Below are positions 1-6,425 of a stretch of DNA of 11,524 bases, in pieces (the first letter of the stretch is position 1; each line of letters starts with the position of its first letter). A program made the position numbers and the translations under genes. The stretch is taken from assembly GCA_946403615.1 (NCBI GenBank), contig CAMJAO010000041.1:1-11524 (forward strand), read 5' to 3'. The stretch is from an uncultured Prevotellaceae bacterium. GTDB lineage: Bacteria > Bacteroidota > Bacteroidia > Bacteroidales > Bacteroidaceae. The notes below the pieces were generated by a model, which was not told the DNA's origin, did not search any database, and worked only from the letters and a program-made list of their open reading frames with translations.

Positions 1-42
1 GCCATTCAGCAATACGAGAAAGACGTGACAGGCAAAAGATAG
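1..42 (+). CDS. 3' end of an upstream gene, probably L-rhamnose isomerase (partial)
   Basis: The window opens inside a reading frame that gives 13 codons, AIQQYEKDVTGKR, and then stops at TAG (40-42). The Y-E-x-x-V-x-x-x-R ending resembles, from memory, the C-terminus of L-rhamnose isomerases. An isomerase is also what would be expected immediately before a sugar permease and rhamnulose-1-phosphate aldolase. The isomerase converts L-rhamnose to L-rhamnulose in the cytoplasm. Only the last residues are visible, so the name rests mainly on gene order and is an inference. The stop lies 32 bases before the permease start, which fits one operon. Confidence 0.45.
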   Translation, partial: AIQQYEKDVTGKR

Positions 43-74
43 TCGCAAATAATAAGATCTCAAACCTCAAATAT

Positions 75-1412
75 ATGAGCAGCGGAAGTCTGAAGAGCAC
101 GATTGCCGTGTCTCTCACCAATTATCTCGATGCCGGTGCCATCGTTGCCGGAGCCAGCGGACTGACCTTATGGCAAAACTATCTTGGACTGTCTGAGGTG
201 CATCTGGGTTGGCTCAATTTCATCAGTGCCAACTGTCTGGGTGCTGCCATCGGCGCTATCATCGGCGGATTCCTTGCCGACAGATTCGGACGAAAGTTTA
301 TCTACACCTACAACCTGCTGGTTTATATGACAGGCGTGTTACTCGTCATGTGCTCAGTCAATTATCCGATGCTGTTGGCCGGATTCCTCGTCACGGGCAT
401 ATCCGTGGGTATCGGTGTGCCGGCTTCGTGGACGTATATCTCGGAAAGTTCTGAGGTGAACAACCGCGGACGTAATATCTGCATCTCGCAGATGTCGTGG
501 GGCATCGGTCCGATGATTATCCTGCTTCTCGGCATGTTCTTTGCCCCAGGTGGTTATCTTTTCGGATGGGTGGAGAGTATAGCCCACGCCATCGGCGGCG
601 ACGGTCTTGCGGAAAATGCGGTCAATGTGTTCTCGTCGCGACTGGTGTTCCTCTCGCTCTTCATTGTGGCTTTCATCGCATGGAACCTCCAGCGAAAACT
701 CGAGGAGAGCAACGAATGGAAAGCGTCGAAAGAGGAAGCCAAAGCCAAAGGCGAGAAAACAGGACTGACACATTCCATCTCGATGCTGTTTTCCAACAAG
801 ATAGCCATCAAGACCGTATGTTTCCTCGCAGGCATCTACCTGACATGGAACCTGGTGGCTTCTGTCATGGGATTCTTCCAGCCTCATATCTATGAGACGG
901 CGGGCGGAGTGACCAACGAGACGGCCAACTGGATGAACTGCATACAATGGGCAATTATCGTGGGTGTCACGTTTATCGTGTCGAAAATCATCGACCGCAC
1001 CAACCATAAGATGATTTATGTGTTCGGATTGCTTGTGGCCATCAGCGCCTGGCTTATCATCGTGACCATCGGTGTGAACGGCCGTGCCGGTTTGTGGGCG
1101 TTCTCCATCCTCTGGGGAATACAGGGCGGCACCTCTGTGCAAATCTTCTATGCGTTGTGGGGCACCGAATTGTTCCCAGCGAAGTTCCGCGCAGGCGCGC
1201 AGGGACTGATGTTCTTCATCGTGCGCGGCCTCTCGGCGGTCTGGGGCATTATTTTCACCTATATCTACGGCGAGAATGGCGAAGGCTTCACTGTCGCAGC
1301 CTACTGCATGATTATCCTTCTGCTCATCTCGCTGGTAGTTGGCATCCTCGGCGCTCCAAAGACACGCGGCAAATCCCTGCAGCAGATAACGGAAGAACGG
1401 TACGGGGAATAA
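75..1412 (+). CDS. MFS sugar permease, probable L-rhamnose importer
   Basis: A 445-residue inner-membrane transporter of the major facilitator superfamily, likely a proton-coupled sugar importer. The length and alternating hydrophobic stretches fit about 12 membrane helices. The signature loop after helix 2 is intact as GGFLADRFGRK (residues 64-74). A degenerate copy, IDRTNHKM (306-313), lies between helices 8 and 9. LEESNEW (209-215) matches the E-S-x-x-W element before the central loop of sugar-porter-like members, and that loop (about 216-235) is rich in Lys and Glu. GTELFPAKFRAG (363-374) is the family's usual motif after helix 10. The gene follows the probable isomerase end by 32 bases and precedes rhaD by 118. 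L-rhamnose as substrate is inferred from these neighbours only. E. coli RhaT belongs to a different transporter family, so a rhaT symbol would mislead. Confidence 0.9.
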   Translation: MSSGSLKSTIAVSLTNYLDAGAIVAGASGLTLWQNYLGLSEVHLGWLNFISANCLGAAIGAIIGGFLADRFGRKFIYTYNLLVYMTGVLLVMCSVNYPMLLAGFLVTGISVGIGVPASWTYISESSEVNNRGRNICISQMSWGIGPMIILLLGMFFAPGGYLFGWVESIAHAIGGDGLAENAVNVFSSRLVFLSLFIVAFIAWNLQRKLEESNEWKASKEEAKAKGEKTGLTHSISMLFSNKIAIKTVCFLAGIYLTWNLVASVMGFFQPHIYETAGGVTNETANWMNCIQWAIIVGVTFIVSKIIDRTNHKMIYVFGLLVAISAWLIIVTIGVNGRAGLWAFSILWGIQGGTSVQIFYALWGTELFPAKFRAGAQGLMFFIVRGLSAVWGIIFTYIYGENGEGFTVAAYCMIILLLISLVVGILGAPKTRGKSLQQITEERYGE

Positions 1413-1425
1413 AGCACACTCCCAA

Positions 1426-1443
1426 CCCTCCCCGAGGGGAGGG
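1426..1443. repeat. C/G-rich hairpin between permease and rhaD
   Basis: CCCTCCCC at 1426-1433 pairs perfectly with GGGGAGGG at 1436-1443, with only two bases between, so in RNA about seven pairs close a four-base loop. No T-run follows, so a simple intrinsic terminator is unlikely. It may be an intercistronic stabiliser or a dispersed repeat. Similar C/G-rich inverted elements lie at 4168-4240 and 10822-10835. Just after it are a tandem duplication of AACTTCCCC (1468-1476 and 1477-1485) and a flanking inverted pair, AAGTAAT (1455-1461) with ATTACTT (1490-1496). Confidence 0.6.
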
Positions 1444-1530
1444 CATAGTTCGTGAAGTAATGTCTTTAACTTCCCCAACTTCCCCAAGAATTACTTTCTT
1501 AACTCCCCAAAAACTTTAACATCAACAAAC

Positions 1531-2337
1531 ATGAGCATATTAACAAGCAGACCCGCGCTGGAGCGGGAAGTCATGAGAATAGCCGAGGTGGCTGGCTACC
1601 TCTGGCAGAACGGATGGGCAGAGCGCAATGGCGGCAACATCACCGTGAATATCACGGAGTATGTGGACGACAAGATGCGCCAGATGCATCCCATCAGTGA
1701 TGTGCGCCCCATCGGCATCACATTGCCCGCCTTGAAAGGCTGTTATTTCTATTGTAAAGGAACAGGCAAGCGGATGCGCGACCTGGCACGGTGGCCCATG
1801 GAAAACGGCAGCATCATCCGTATCCTCGACGATTGCGCATCGTATGTCATCATCGCCGACGAGGTGGTGGCACCCACCAGTGAACTGCCCAGCCACCTTA
1901 TCGTGCATGCACGTCAGATAGAGACGAACTCGGGCTACAAGGCCACCGTCCATACCCATCCCATAGAACTGGTGGCAATGAGCCACAACCGTGAATTTTT
2001 GGGTAAGGATGTGCTTACACGCATCCTCTGGTCAATGATACCCGAAACGAAGGCTTTCTGTCCGCTCGGATTAGGCATCGTGCCTTACCGTCTGCCGGGT
2101 TCCAACGATTTGGCTGAGGCCACGCTCAAGGAACTGGAAGATTACGATGTGGTGATGTGGGAAAAGCACGGCGTATTTGCCAAAGGTGTCGATGTGATGG
2201 ATGCTTTCGACCAAATTGATGTCCTGTCGAAGAGTGCAAAAATCTATATCAACGCCCGTGCCATGGGCTTTATGCCCGAGGGCATGACAGATGAACAAAT
2301 GGCAGAGATGTCACGCGCCTTCCATCTGCCGAGATAA
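1531..2337 (+). CDS. rhaD: Rhamnulose-1-phosphate aldolase
   Basis: A 268-residue cytoplasmic class II (zinc) aldolase that cleaves L-rhamnulose 1-phosphate to dihydroxyacetone phosphate and L-lactaldehyde. E. coli RhaD is of similar length (274). The zinc-binding pattern is visible: His141 and His143 in VHTHP and His213 in WEKHG. Glu118 in TSELPSH is the likely catalytic acid/base, and ERNGGNIT (31-38) matches the phosphate-binding Asn-Gly-Gly segment. FDQIDVLSKSAKIY near the C-terminus is the helix typical of this family. The ATG at 1531 follows an A-rich leader without a Shine-Dalgarno, as is usual in Bacteroidetes. The gene continues the permease operon, and its lactaldehyde product is the substrate of aldA downstream. 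Related class II aldolases such as FucA are shorter (about 215 residues), which favours RhaD. Confidence 0.95.
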   Translation: MSILTSRPALEREVMRIAEVAGYLWQNGWAERNGGNITVNITEYVDDKMRQMHPISDVRPIGITLPALKGCYFYCKGTGKRMRDLARWPMENGSIIRILDDCASYVIIADEVVAPTSELPSHLIVHARQIETNSGYKATVHTHPIELVAMSHNREFLGKDVLTRILWSMIPETKAFCPLGLGIVPYRLPGSNDLAEATLKELEDYDVVMWEKHGVFAKGVDVMDAFDQIDVLSKSAKIYINARAMGFMPEGMTDEQMAEMSRAFHLPR

Positions 2338-2342
2338 ATGAC

Positions 2343-2420
2343 GAATGTGGAATGTTGAATTAGGGATGTGGAATATCAATTCATTATTCTTCATTCCATA
2401 TTCAACATTCCACATTCCCA
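2343..2420. repeat. Heptad-repeat palindrome, possible bidirectional terminator
   Basis: The left half (2343-2377) has GAAT or GGAT every seven bases, at 2343, 2350, 2357, 2364 and 2371. The right half (2379-2420) has ATTC every seven bases, at 2379, 2386, 2393, 2400, 2407 and 2414. The halves are inverted relative to each other. The outer arms, AATGTGGAATGTTGAAT (2344-2360) and its exact complement (2400-2416), form a perfect 17-bp stem around a 39-base centre that can pair further. It starts 5 bases after the rhaD stop and ends a few bases past the 3' end of the minus-strand tRNA, so it could end transcripts from both sides. Termination is an inference, since no strong T-tract follows. Confidence 0.75.
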
Positions 2421-2422
2421 AG

Positions 2423-2496
2423 TGGACCGTACGGGACTCGAACCCGTCCTAGGAGCTTGCGGAGCTCCCGTGCTAGCCGACTATCACTAACGGCCC
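2423..2496 (-). tRNA. tRNA-Ala-like (anticodon CGC), with atypical C33
   Basis: The minus strand folds as a 74-base cloverleaf. The acceptor stem is GGGCCGT with ACGGTCC, seven pairs including G3:U70, with discriminator A73. The D-arm has three pairs (GTG with CAC) plus an A13/G22 mismatch, and its loop contains GG. The anticodon stem is perfect (GGAGC with GCTCC), the variable loop is four bases, and the T-arm is ACGGG-TTCGAGT-CCCGT. The loop TCCGCAA puts CGC (2461-2459) at 34-36, an alanine anticodon, and G3:U70 with A73 are alanyl-tRNA synthetase identity elements, so three features agree. Oddly, position 33 is C, where U is almost universal. CCA is not encoded. Reading the anticodon one base earlier gives CCG (Arg) with U33, but that register breaks the anticodon stem. 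It may be a divergent or non-decoding tRNA. Confidence 0.75.
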
Positions 2497-2575
2497 TAAG
2501 AAAGCAGCGAGAATTCTCTCGCCGGTCATCATCGGAAATGCAGTCGGAAAATTACACATTCCCAAATAGATATTG

Positions 2576-2583
2576 CAAAAGTA
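2576..2583 (-). promoter_or_regulatory. Candidate Bacteroidetes -7 box for the tRNA
   Basis: On the minus strand 2583-2576 reads TACTTTTG, matching the Bacteroidetes -7 consensus TAnnTTTG, and it is followed by C. It points towards the tRNA, whose first base is 80 positions downstream, leaving a leader of roughly 70 bases. No good -33 TTTG was found at the usual spacing. The rest of 2500-2703 is AT-rich and presumably also holds the plus-strand promoter of aldA, but I saw no convincing consensus for it and no other gene there. Confidence 0.45.
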
Positions 2584-2703
2584 GATATAAATTTTTAATA
2601 TACTGAACATTTTCCCTGATATTTTTCTTATTGAGGGAAATATGCCGCTACATTGAAAACTATTACCATCGTTCAAAATCTATTACAAACAAAATCAAAC
2701 ACT

Positions 2704-4146
2704 ATGACAGATCTGAAAATGTACATCAACGGCCGATTCGTAGAAAGCCGTTCAGGAGAGTGGATTGAGGTGTTGAACCCCAGCACTGAAGAGGTGACCA
2801 GCCGACAGCCCGCAGGCACTGTGGAGGACGTGGAAGAGGCTGTAAACGCAGCCTACGCCGCACAGAAACAATGGGCGAAGACACCGGCATGCGAACGCGC
2901 GGTATATCTGCATCGTATGGCAGACGGCATCCGCAAAAACTTTGACAAATTTCAAGAGATACTCGTACGTGAACAGGGAAAGACCCAGGCATTGGCCGGT
3001 GTAGAGGTAGGCGTGACCGCCACCTATTTCGACTACATGGCTGAGTTCGCACGTCGCATCGAGGGTGAGGTCATTCAGAGCGATGCTCCCAACGAGACGA
3101 TGATTCTCGTGAAACGTCCTATCGGCGTGGCTGCCGGCATCCTGCCGTGGAATTTCCCCTTCTTCCTCATTGCGCGCAAGGCTGCCGCCGCGCTCATCAC
3201 CGGCAACGCTATCGTCATTAAACCTGCTCAGATCACACCGGAGAACTGTTGCGAGTTCTGCAAGGTCGTCGATGAGAGCGGACTGCCTGCCGGACTGTTT
3301 AATGTGGTCACGGGCAAAGGCTCGGTGGTCGGTAATGCATTGGCAAAGCACCCGAAGGTGGGTATCGTGAGCCTGACGGGCAGTGTGGGTGCCGGTGTGA
3401 AAATCATGGAGGCCGCCGCACCCAACATTACCAAGGTAAGTCTGGAATTGGGCGGAAAGGCGCCCGCCATCGTCTTCCCCGATGCCGACTTGGAACTGGC
3501 CGCTCAAGCCATCTTAGAGAGCCGTATCGGTAATAGCGGACAGATTTGCAACAATGCCGAACGTGTGTATGTGCACAAAGACATCAAGAAGGCGTTTACC
3601 GACCTCATCGTGAAGAAATTCGAAGCCGTGAAGGTGGGCAACCCCGCCGTCGAGAAAGACGTGGATATGGGTCCGCTGGTGGAGAAAGCCGCTTTGGAGA
3701 GTGTCGAGGCGAAAGTGGCCAATGCCGTGAAGCAAGGCGCTAAAGTGCTGTGCGGAGGCAAGCGCATCGAAGGAAAGGGTTACTTCTATCCTGCTACGGT
3801 GCTCGATGATTGCCGTCAGGAAATGGACATCATCCACGAAGAGACTTTCGGTCCCGTGCTGCCGTTGATAGAGTTCGACAACATCGACCAAGTGATAGAG
3901 TGGGCCAACGACTGCGAATACGGTCTGGCATCGTCGGTATTCACCAAAGACATCGACACTGCCACCCGCATCTGTCGCGAACTGGAGTTTGGCGAGACCT
4001 ACATCAACCGCATGCATTTCGAGGCCATCCAGGGCTTCCACGCCGGCCTGAAGAAGAGCGGCATCGGCGGAGCCGACGGTAAGCATGGCATAGAGGAATA
4101 CCTTGTCACCAAGGTGGTGTATCTTGACACGCACTACAAATTGTAA
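2704..4146 (+). CDS. aldA: Lactaldehyde dehydrogenase (NAD-dependent aldehyde dehydrogenase)
   Basis: A 480-residue cytoplasmic enzyme that oxidises L-lactaldehyde, and probably glycolaldehyde, to the acid with NAD+. It matches E. coli AldA (479 residues) along its length, with shared segments such as LPWNFPFFLIARK, LELGGKAPAIV, HEETFGPVLP and GFHAGLKKSGIGGADGKHG. Catalytic positions are present: Asn150 (PWNF), Lys173 (IKP), Glu248 (LELGG) and nucleophile Cys282 (GQICN). The frame stays open upstream to a TTG at 2653, but ATG 2704 is preferred because it aligns with the AldA N-terminus (MYINGRF) and gives the family length. In the locus it clears the lactaldehyde made by RhaD and makes L-lactate. 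Many Bacteroidetes rhamnose loci instead carry a reductase giving propanediol. The tRNA and its palindrome separate it from rhaD, so it probably has its own promoter. Confidence 0.95.
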   Translation: MTDLKMYINGRFVESRSGEWIEVLNPSTEEVTSRQPAGTVEDVEEAVNAAYAAQKQWAKTPACERAVYLHRMADGIRKNFDKFQEILVREQGKTQALAGVEVGVTATYFDYMAEFARRIEGEVIQSDAPNETMILVKRPIGVAAGILPWNFPFFLIARKAAAALITGNAIVIKPAQITPENCCEFCKVVDESGLPAGLFNVVTGKGSVVGNALAKHPKVGIVSLTGSVGAGVKIMEAAAPNITKVSLELGGKAPAIVFPDADLELAAQAILESRIGNSGQICNNAERVYVHKDIKKAFTDLIVKKFEAVKVGNPAVEKDVDMGPLVEKAALESVEAKVANAVKQGAKVLCGGKRIEGKGYFYPATVLDDCRQEMDIIHEETFGPVLPLIEFDNIDQVIEWANDCEYGLASSVFTKDIDTATRICRELEFGETYINRMHFEAIQGFHAGLKKSGIGGADGKHGIEEYLVTKVVYLDTHYKL

Positions 4147-4167
4147 TTAACACATCTCTAACCTCTC

Positions 4168-4240
4168 ATCCCTCCCCTTACTCCCTCCCTTTGAGAGGGT
4201 AGGGGTGGGTTTCTCCTTTTGGGAGGGTAGGGTCGTTTTT
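4168..4240. repeat. C-rich/G-rich inverted repeats, possible aldA terminator
   Basis: A pyrimidine-rich arm (about 4169-4190, runs of CCCTCCCC and CTCCCTCCC) faces a purine-rich arm (4193-4209, GAGAGGG then TAGGGGTGGG), giving an imperfect hairpin. A second short hairpin, CTCC-TTTT-GGGAG, starts at 4213, and GTTTTT at 4235-4240 could end a Rho-independent terminator for aldA. The plus-strand G-runs at 4197-4232 also form a possible G-quadruplex motif. The SGNH gene begins 16 bases after the T-run, so any read-through would carry this structure in its leader. Confidence 0.45.
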
Positions 4241-4256
4241 CCCCTTCTATAATGAT

Positions 4257-5081
4257 ATGACCTTACGCATGAAGAAAAGCGTTTGCATGGCTGTGCTCCT
4301 GTTCATGGTTTGCTCTTGGCATGCCATGGCCCAGAACCTGTTTCAACACCCGTGGCAGGGGAAGCGCGTAGCCTATTTCGGCGACAGCATCACGGATCCG
4401 AACAACAGCGGTTCAAAAGTCAAGTATTGGCATTTCTTGCAGTCATGGCTCGGCATCACACCCTATGTCTATGGCGTGAGCGGTCGGCAATGGAACGATA
4501 TTCCCCGTCAGGCCGGGCAATTACTTGCTGACCATGGTCAGGACTTCGATGCTATCCTTATCTTCGTGGGCACCAACGACTTCAATGCGGGAGTGCCTGT
4601 AGGCGAGTGGTGGGATGAGCGTGACACGACCGTTTTAGCAGGCATTCACAAACCCAAAGCCATCGTGGAGCGCCGCCAGCGCACACCGCAGATGAATCCC
4701 GATACCTATCGCGGGCGTATCAATATCGCGCTCGACAAGGTGAAACGCATGTTTCCCGACAAACAAATCGTTCTGCTCACCCCCTTGCACCGTGCCTATG
4801 CTGAGTTCAGCGACAACAACTGTCAGCCCGACGAATCGTATCAGAATGAGTGCGGCGAGTGGATCGACGCTTACGTACAGTCAGTGTGCGAGGCGGGCCG
4901 TATCTGGTCTGTGCCCGTCATCGACTGGAATGCCTCGTCCGGACTCTTCCCCTTGCATACGGAGGGCCTGCGCTATTTCGCTCACCCCGATACCGACAGG
5001 CTCCATCCCAATGATGCTGGTCAGGAACGGCTGGCCCGTACACTGATGTATCAGCTGCTGACACTGCCTTGCACTTTTTAG
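4257..5081 (+). CDS. Secreted SGNH/GDSL hydrolase, probable carbohydrate esterase
   Basis: A 274-residue exported hydrolase. Residues 1-25 are a signal peptide (basic start, hydrophobic core, AMA before Gln26). The SGNH blocks are clear: GDSITD with nucleophile Ser44, a glycine block around VYGVSG (71-76), GTNDFN with Asn107, and DTDRLHPND with Asp247 and His250 in the D-x-x-H pattern. Such secreted enzymes often remove acetyl or other acyl groups from plant polysaccharides. Its place between aldA and the GH28 gene suggests pectin or rhamnogalacturonan deacetylation, but the sequence alone does not fix the substrate. ATG 4257 gives MTLRMKK. The internal ATG at 4269 gives MKK and an equally good signal peptide, so the true start could be either. 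A 66-base gap to the GH28 gene, with no strong hairpin, suggests co-transcription. Confidence 0.88.
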   Translation: MTLRMKKSVCMAVLLFMVCSWHAMAQNLFQHPWQGKRVAYFGDSITDPNNSGSKVKYWHFLQSWLGITPYVYGVSGRQWNDIPRQAGQLLADHGQDFDAILIFVGTNDFNAGVPVGEWWDERDTTVLAGIHKPKAIVERRQRTPQMNPDTYRGRINIALDKVKRMFPDKQIVLLTPLHRAYAEFSDNNCQPDESYQNECGEWIDAYVQSVCEAGRIWSVPVIDWNASSGLFPLHTEGLRYFAHPDTDRLHPNDAGQERLARTLMYQLLTLPCTF

Positions 5082-5147
5082 TCTTACCTTCATCCTCCCG
5101 AATGCATCCGTTGAGCAAAGAACCTTACCCCCCAATCGATTAGCGTT

Positions 5148-6416
5148 ATGATGAACAAAAATCGTCTGTTGGCAGGGCTATTTCTGTCCCTCTTCTTTTT
5201 CGCCACGTCTTTTGCCCAAAAGACCCAGCCGCGCGACCTGTGGCCCGACGGCACCCCTGTCGATGCGTGGTTTCATGACACAGCGCGCGTGGATATCGCC
5301 TCGCTCGGCCGACAGTATGTCATCACCGATTATGGCGTATCGACCGACAGCACTTTGCTCCAAACCGAGGCGATACAAAGCGTCATCGACCGTGCGGCGC
5401 GCGAGGGTGGGGGCGTGGTGGTCATTCCCCGTGGCACCTTCCTCAGCGGTTCGCTTTTCTTCCGTCAGGGCACACACCTGCATCTGACCGAGGGCGCGGT
5501 GCTCAAGGGCATCGATGCCATCAAGTATTACCCGCTTGTGCGTACGCGTATCGAGGGACAGACGATTGACTATTTCGCGGCATTGGTCAATGCCGACGGC
5601 ATAGACGGTTTCACCATCACCGGTACTGGTACCGTCAATGGCAATGGGTTGCGATTTTGGGAGGAGTTTTGGATTCGCCGTCGTTTCAATCCCCAATGCA
5701 CCAATCTTGAGGCGCTGCGTCCGCGGTTGGTGTATATCTCCAACTGCCGCAATGTGCAGGTGCAGGACGTTCATCTCATCAACAGCGCTTTTTGGACCAC
5801 CCACCTCTACCATTGCGAACGGGTGAAGTATATCGGTTGTACCATTTATGCCCCGCACACCCCAGAGGATGCGAAGGCACCGTCGAGCGACGCCATCGAC
5901 CTGGATGTCTGTCACGACGTGTTGGTGCACGGTTGTCACATCAGTGTGAACGACGATGCCGTGGTGTTGAAGGGTGGAAAGGGCACATGGGCCGACCAAG
6001 ACCCCAATAACGGTCCTAACGAGCGTATCATCGTGCAGCAATGCCAATATGGATTTGTGCACGGTTGCCTCACGTTGGGCAGCGAGTCCATATATGACCG
6101 AAATGTGATTTTGCGCGACTGCAGAGTAGATGAGGCGCAGCGAGTGTTGTGGCTGAAGATGCGGACCGACACCCCGCAACACTATGAATATATCACGGTG
6201 GAGAATATCACGGGCTCATGCGGCAGTTTCCTCTTCATACATCCTTGGACACAGTTCTACAAAGCGGATGATCGTCCCGACATGCCCCTTTCACAATGCA
6301 ATAACATCACCCTCCGTGGCATCCACATGAATTGCGGGCAATTGCTCAATGTGCGTACCTCAGACAAGTACATTCTGAAGGATTTCACCCTCGACGGCAA
6401 AGCGTTGGCGTTTTAA
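5148..6416 (+). CDS. Secreted glycoside hydrolase family 28 (polygalacturonase-like)
   Basis: A 422-residue exported right-handed beta-helix enzyme. Residues 1-23 form a signal peptide ending SFA before Gln24. The N-terminal GH28 pattern is present (ITDYGVSTDST near 59-69, GGGVVVIPRGTFLSG near 87-101). Catalytic candidates are Asp248 and Asp251 in SSDAIDLD, Asp269-Asp270 in VNDDAVVLKGG, His305 in FVHGCLTLGSE, and Lys337 in LWLKMRT. They correspond to the family motifs NTD, DD, GHG and RIK, but with substitutions: the Asn of NTD is Ser, the first Gly of GHG is Val, and RIK is altered. GH28 enzymes invert configuration and cleave galacturonic or rhamnogalacturonic linkages. These variants suggest a non-standard specificity, such as an exo-acting or rhamnogalacturonan enzyme. 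Met codons at 5148 and 5151 are both plausible starts. It is the last plus-strand gene, and the minus-strand gene ends 9 bases away. Confidence 0.9.
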   Translation: MMNKNRLLAGLFLSLFFFATSFAQKTQPRDLWPDGTPVDAWFHDTARVDIASLGRQYVITDYGVSTDSTLLQTEAIQSVIDRAAREGGGVVVIPRGTFLSGSLFFRQGTHLHLTEGAVLKGIDAIKYYPLVRTRIEGQTIDYFAALVNADGIDGFTITGTGTVNGNGLRFWEEFWIRRRFNPQCTNLEALRPRLVYISNCRNVQVQDVHLINSAFWTTHLYHCERVKYIGCTIYAPHTPEDAKAPSSDAIDLDVCHDVLVHGCHISVNDDAVVLKGGKGTWADQDPNNGPNERIIVQQCQYGFVHGCLTLGSESIYDRNVILRDCRVDEAQRVLWLKMRTDTPQHYEYITVENITGSCGSFLFIHPWTQFYKADDRPDMPLSQCNNITLRGIHMNCGQLLNVRTSDKYILKDFTLDGKALAF

Positions 6417-6425
6417 GTTCTTTCT

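Noticed and set aside
1468..1485. Tandem AACTTCCCC copies as the start of a CRISPR or direct-repeat array
   Set aside because: There are only two 9-base copies with no spacers, so it is a local duplication.
354..1487. Long minus-strand ORF (377 codons) opposite the permease gene
   Set aside because: It lies antisense to a clear MFS gene, has His/Asp/Arg-rich text without a recognisable fold, and is explained by codon bias of the real gene.
2423..2496. Reading the tRNA as tRNA-Arg with anticodon CCG
   Set aside because: That register would restore U33 but destroys the five-pair anticodon stem, and the acceptor stem carries alanine identity elements.
2473..2676. Minus-strand ORF of 67 codons over the tRNA and its leader
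   Set aside because: It overlaps the tRNA and reads AT-rich spacer, with no protein-like features.
2653..2703. N-terminal extension of aldA from TTG 2653
   Set aside because: ATG 2704 gives the family length and aligns with the AldA N-terminus. The extension resembles translated AT-rich leader.
5178..6182. Minus-strand ORF (334 codons) opposite the GH28 gene
   Set aside because: It is antisense to a confident GH28 gene and shows no signal peptide, domain or credible start context.
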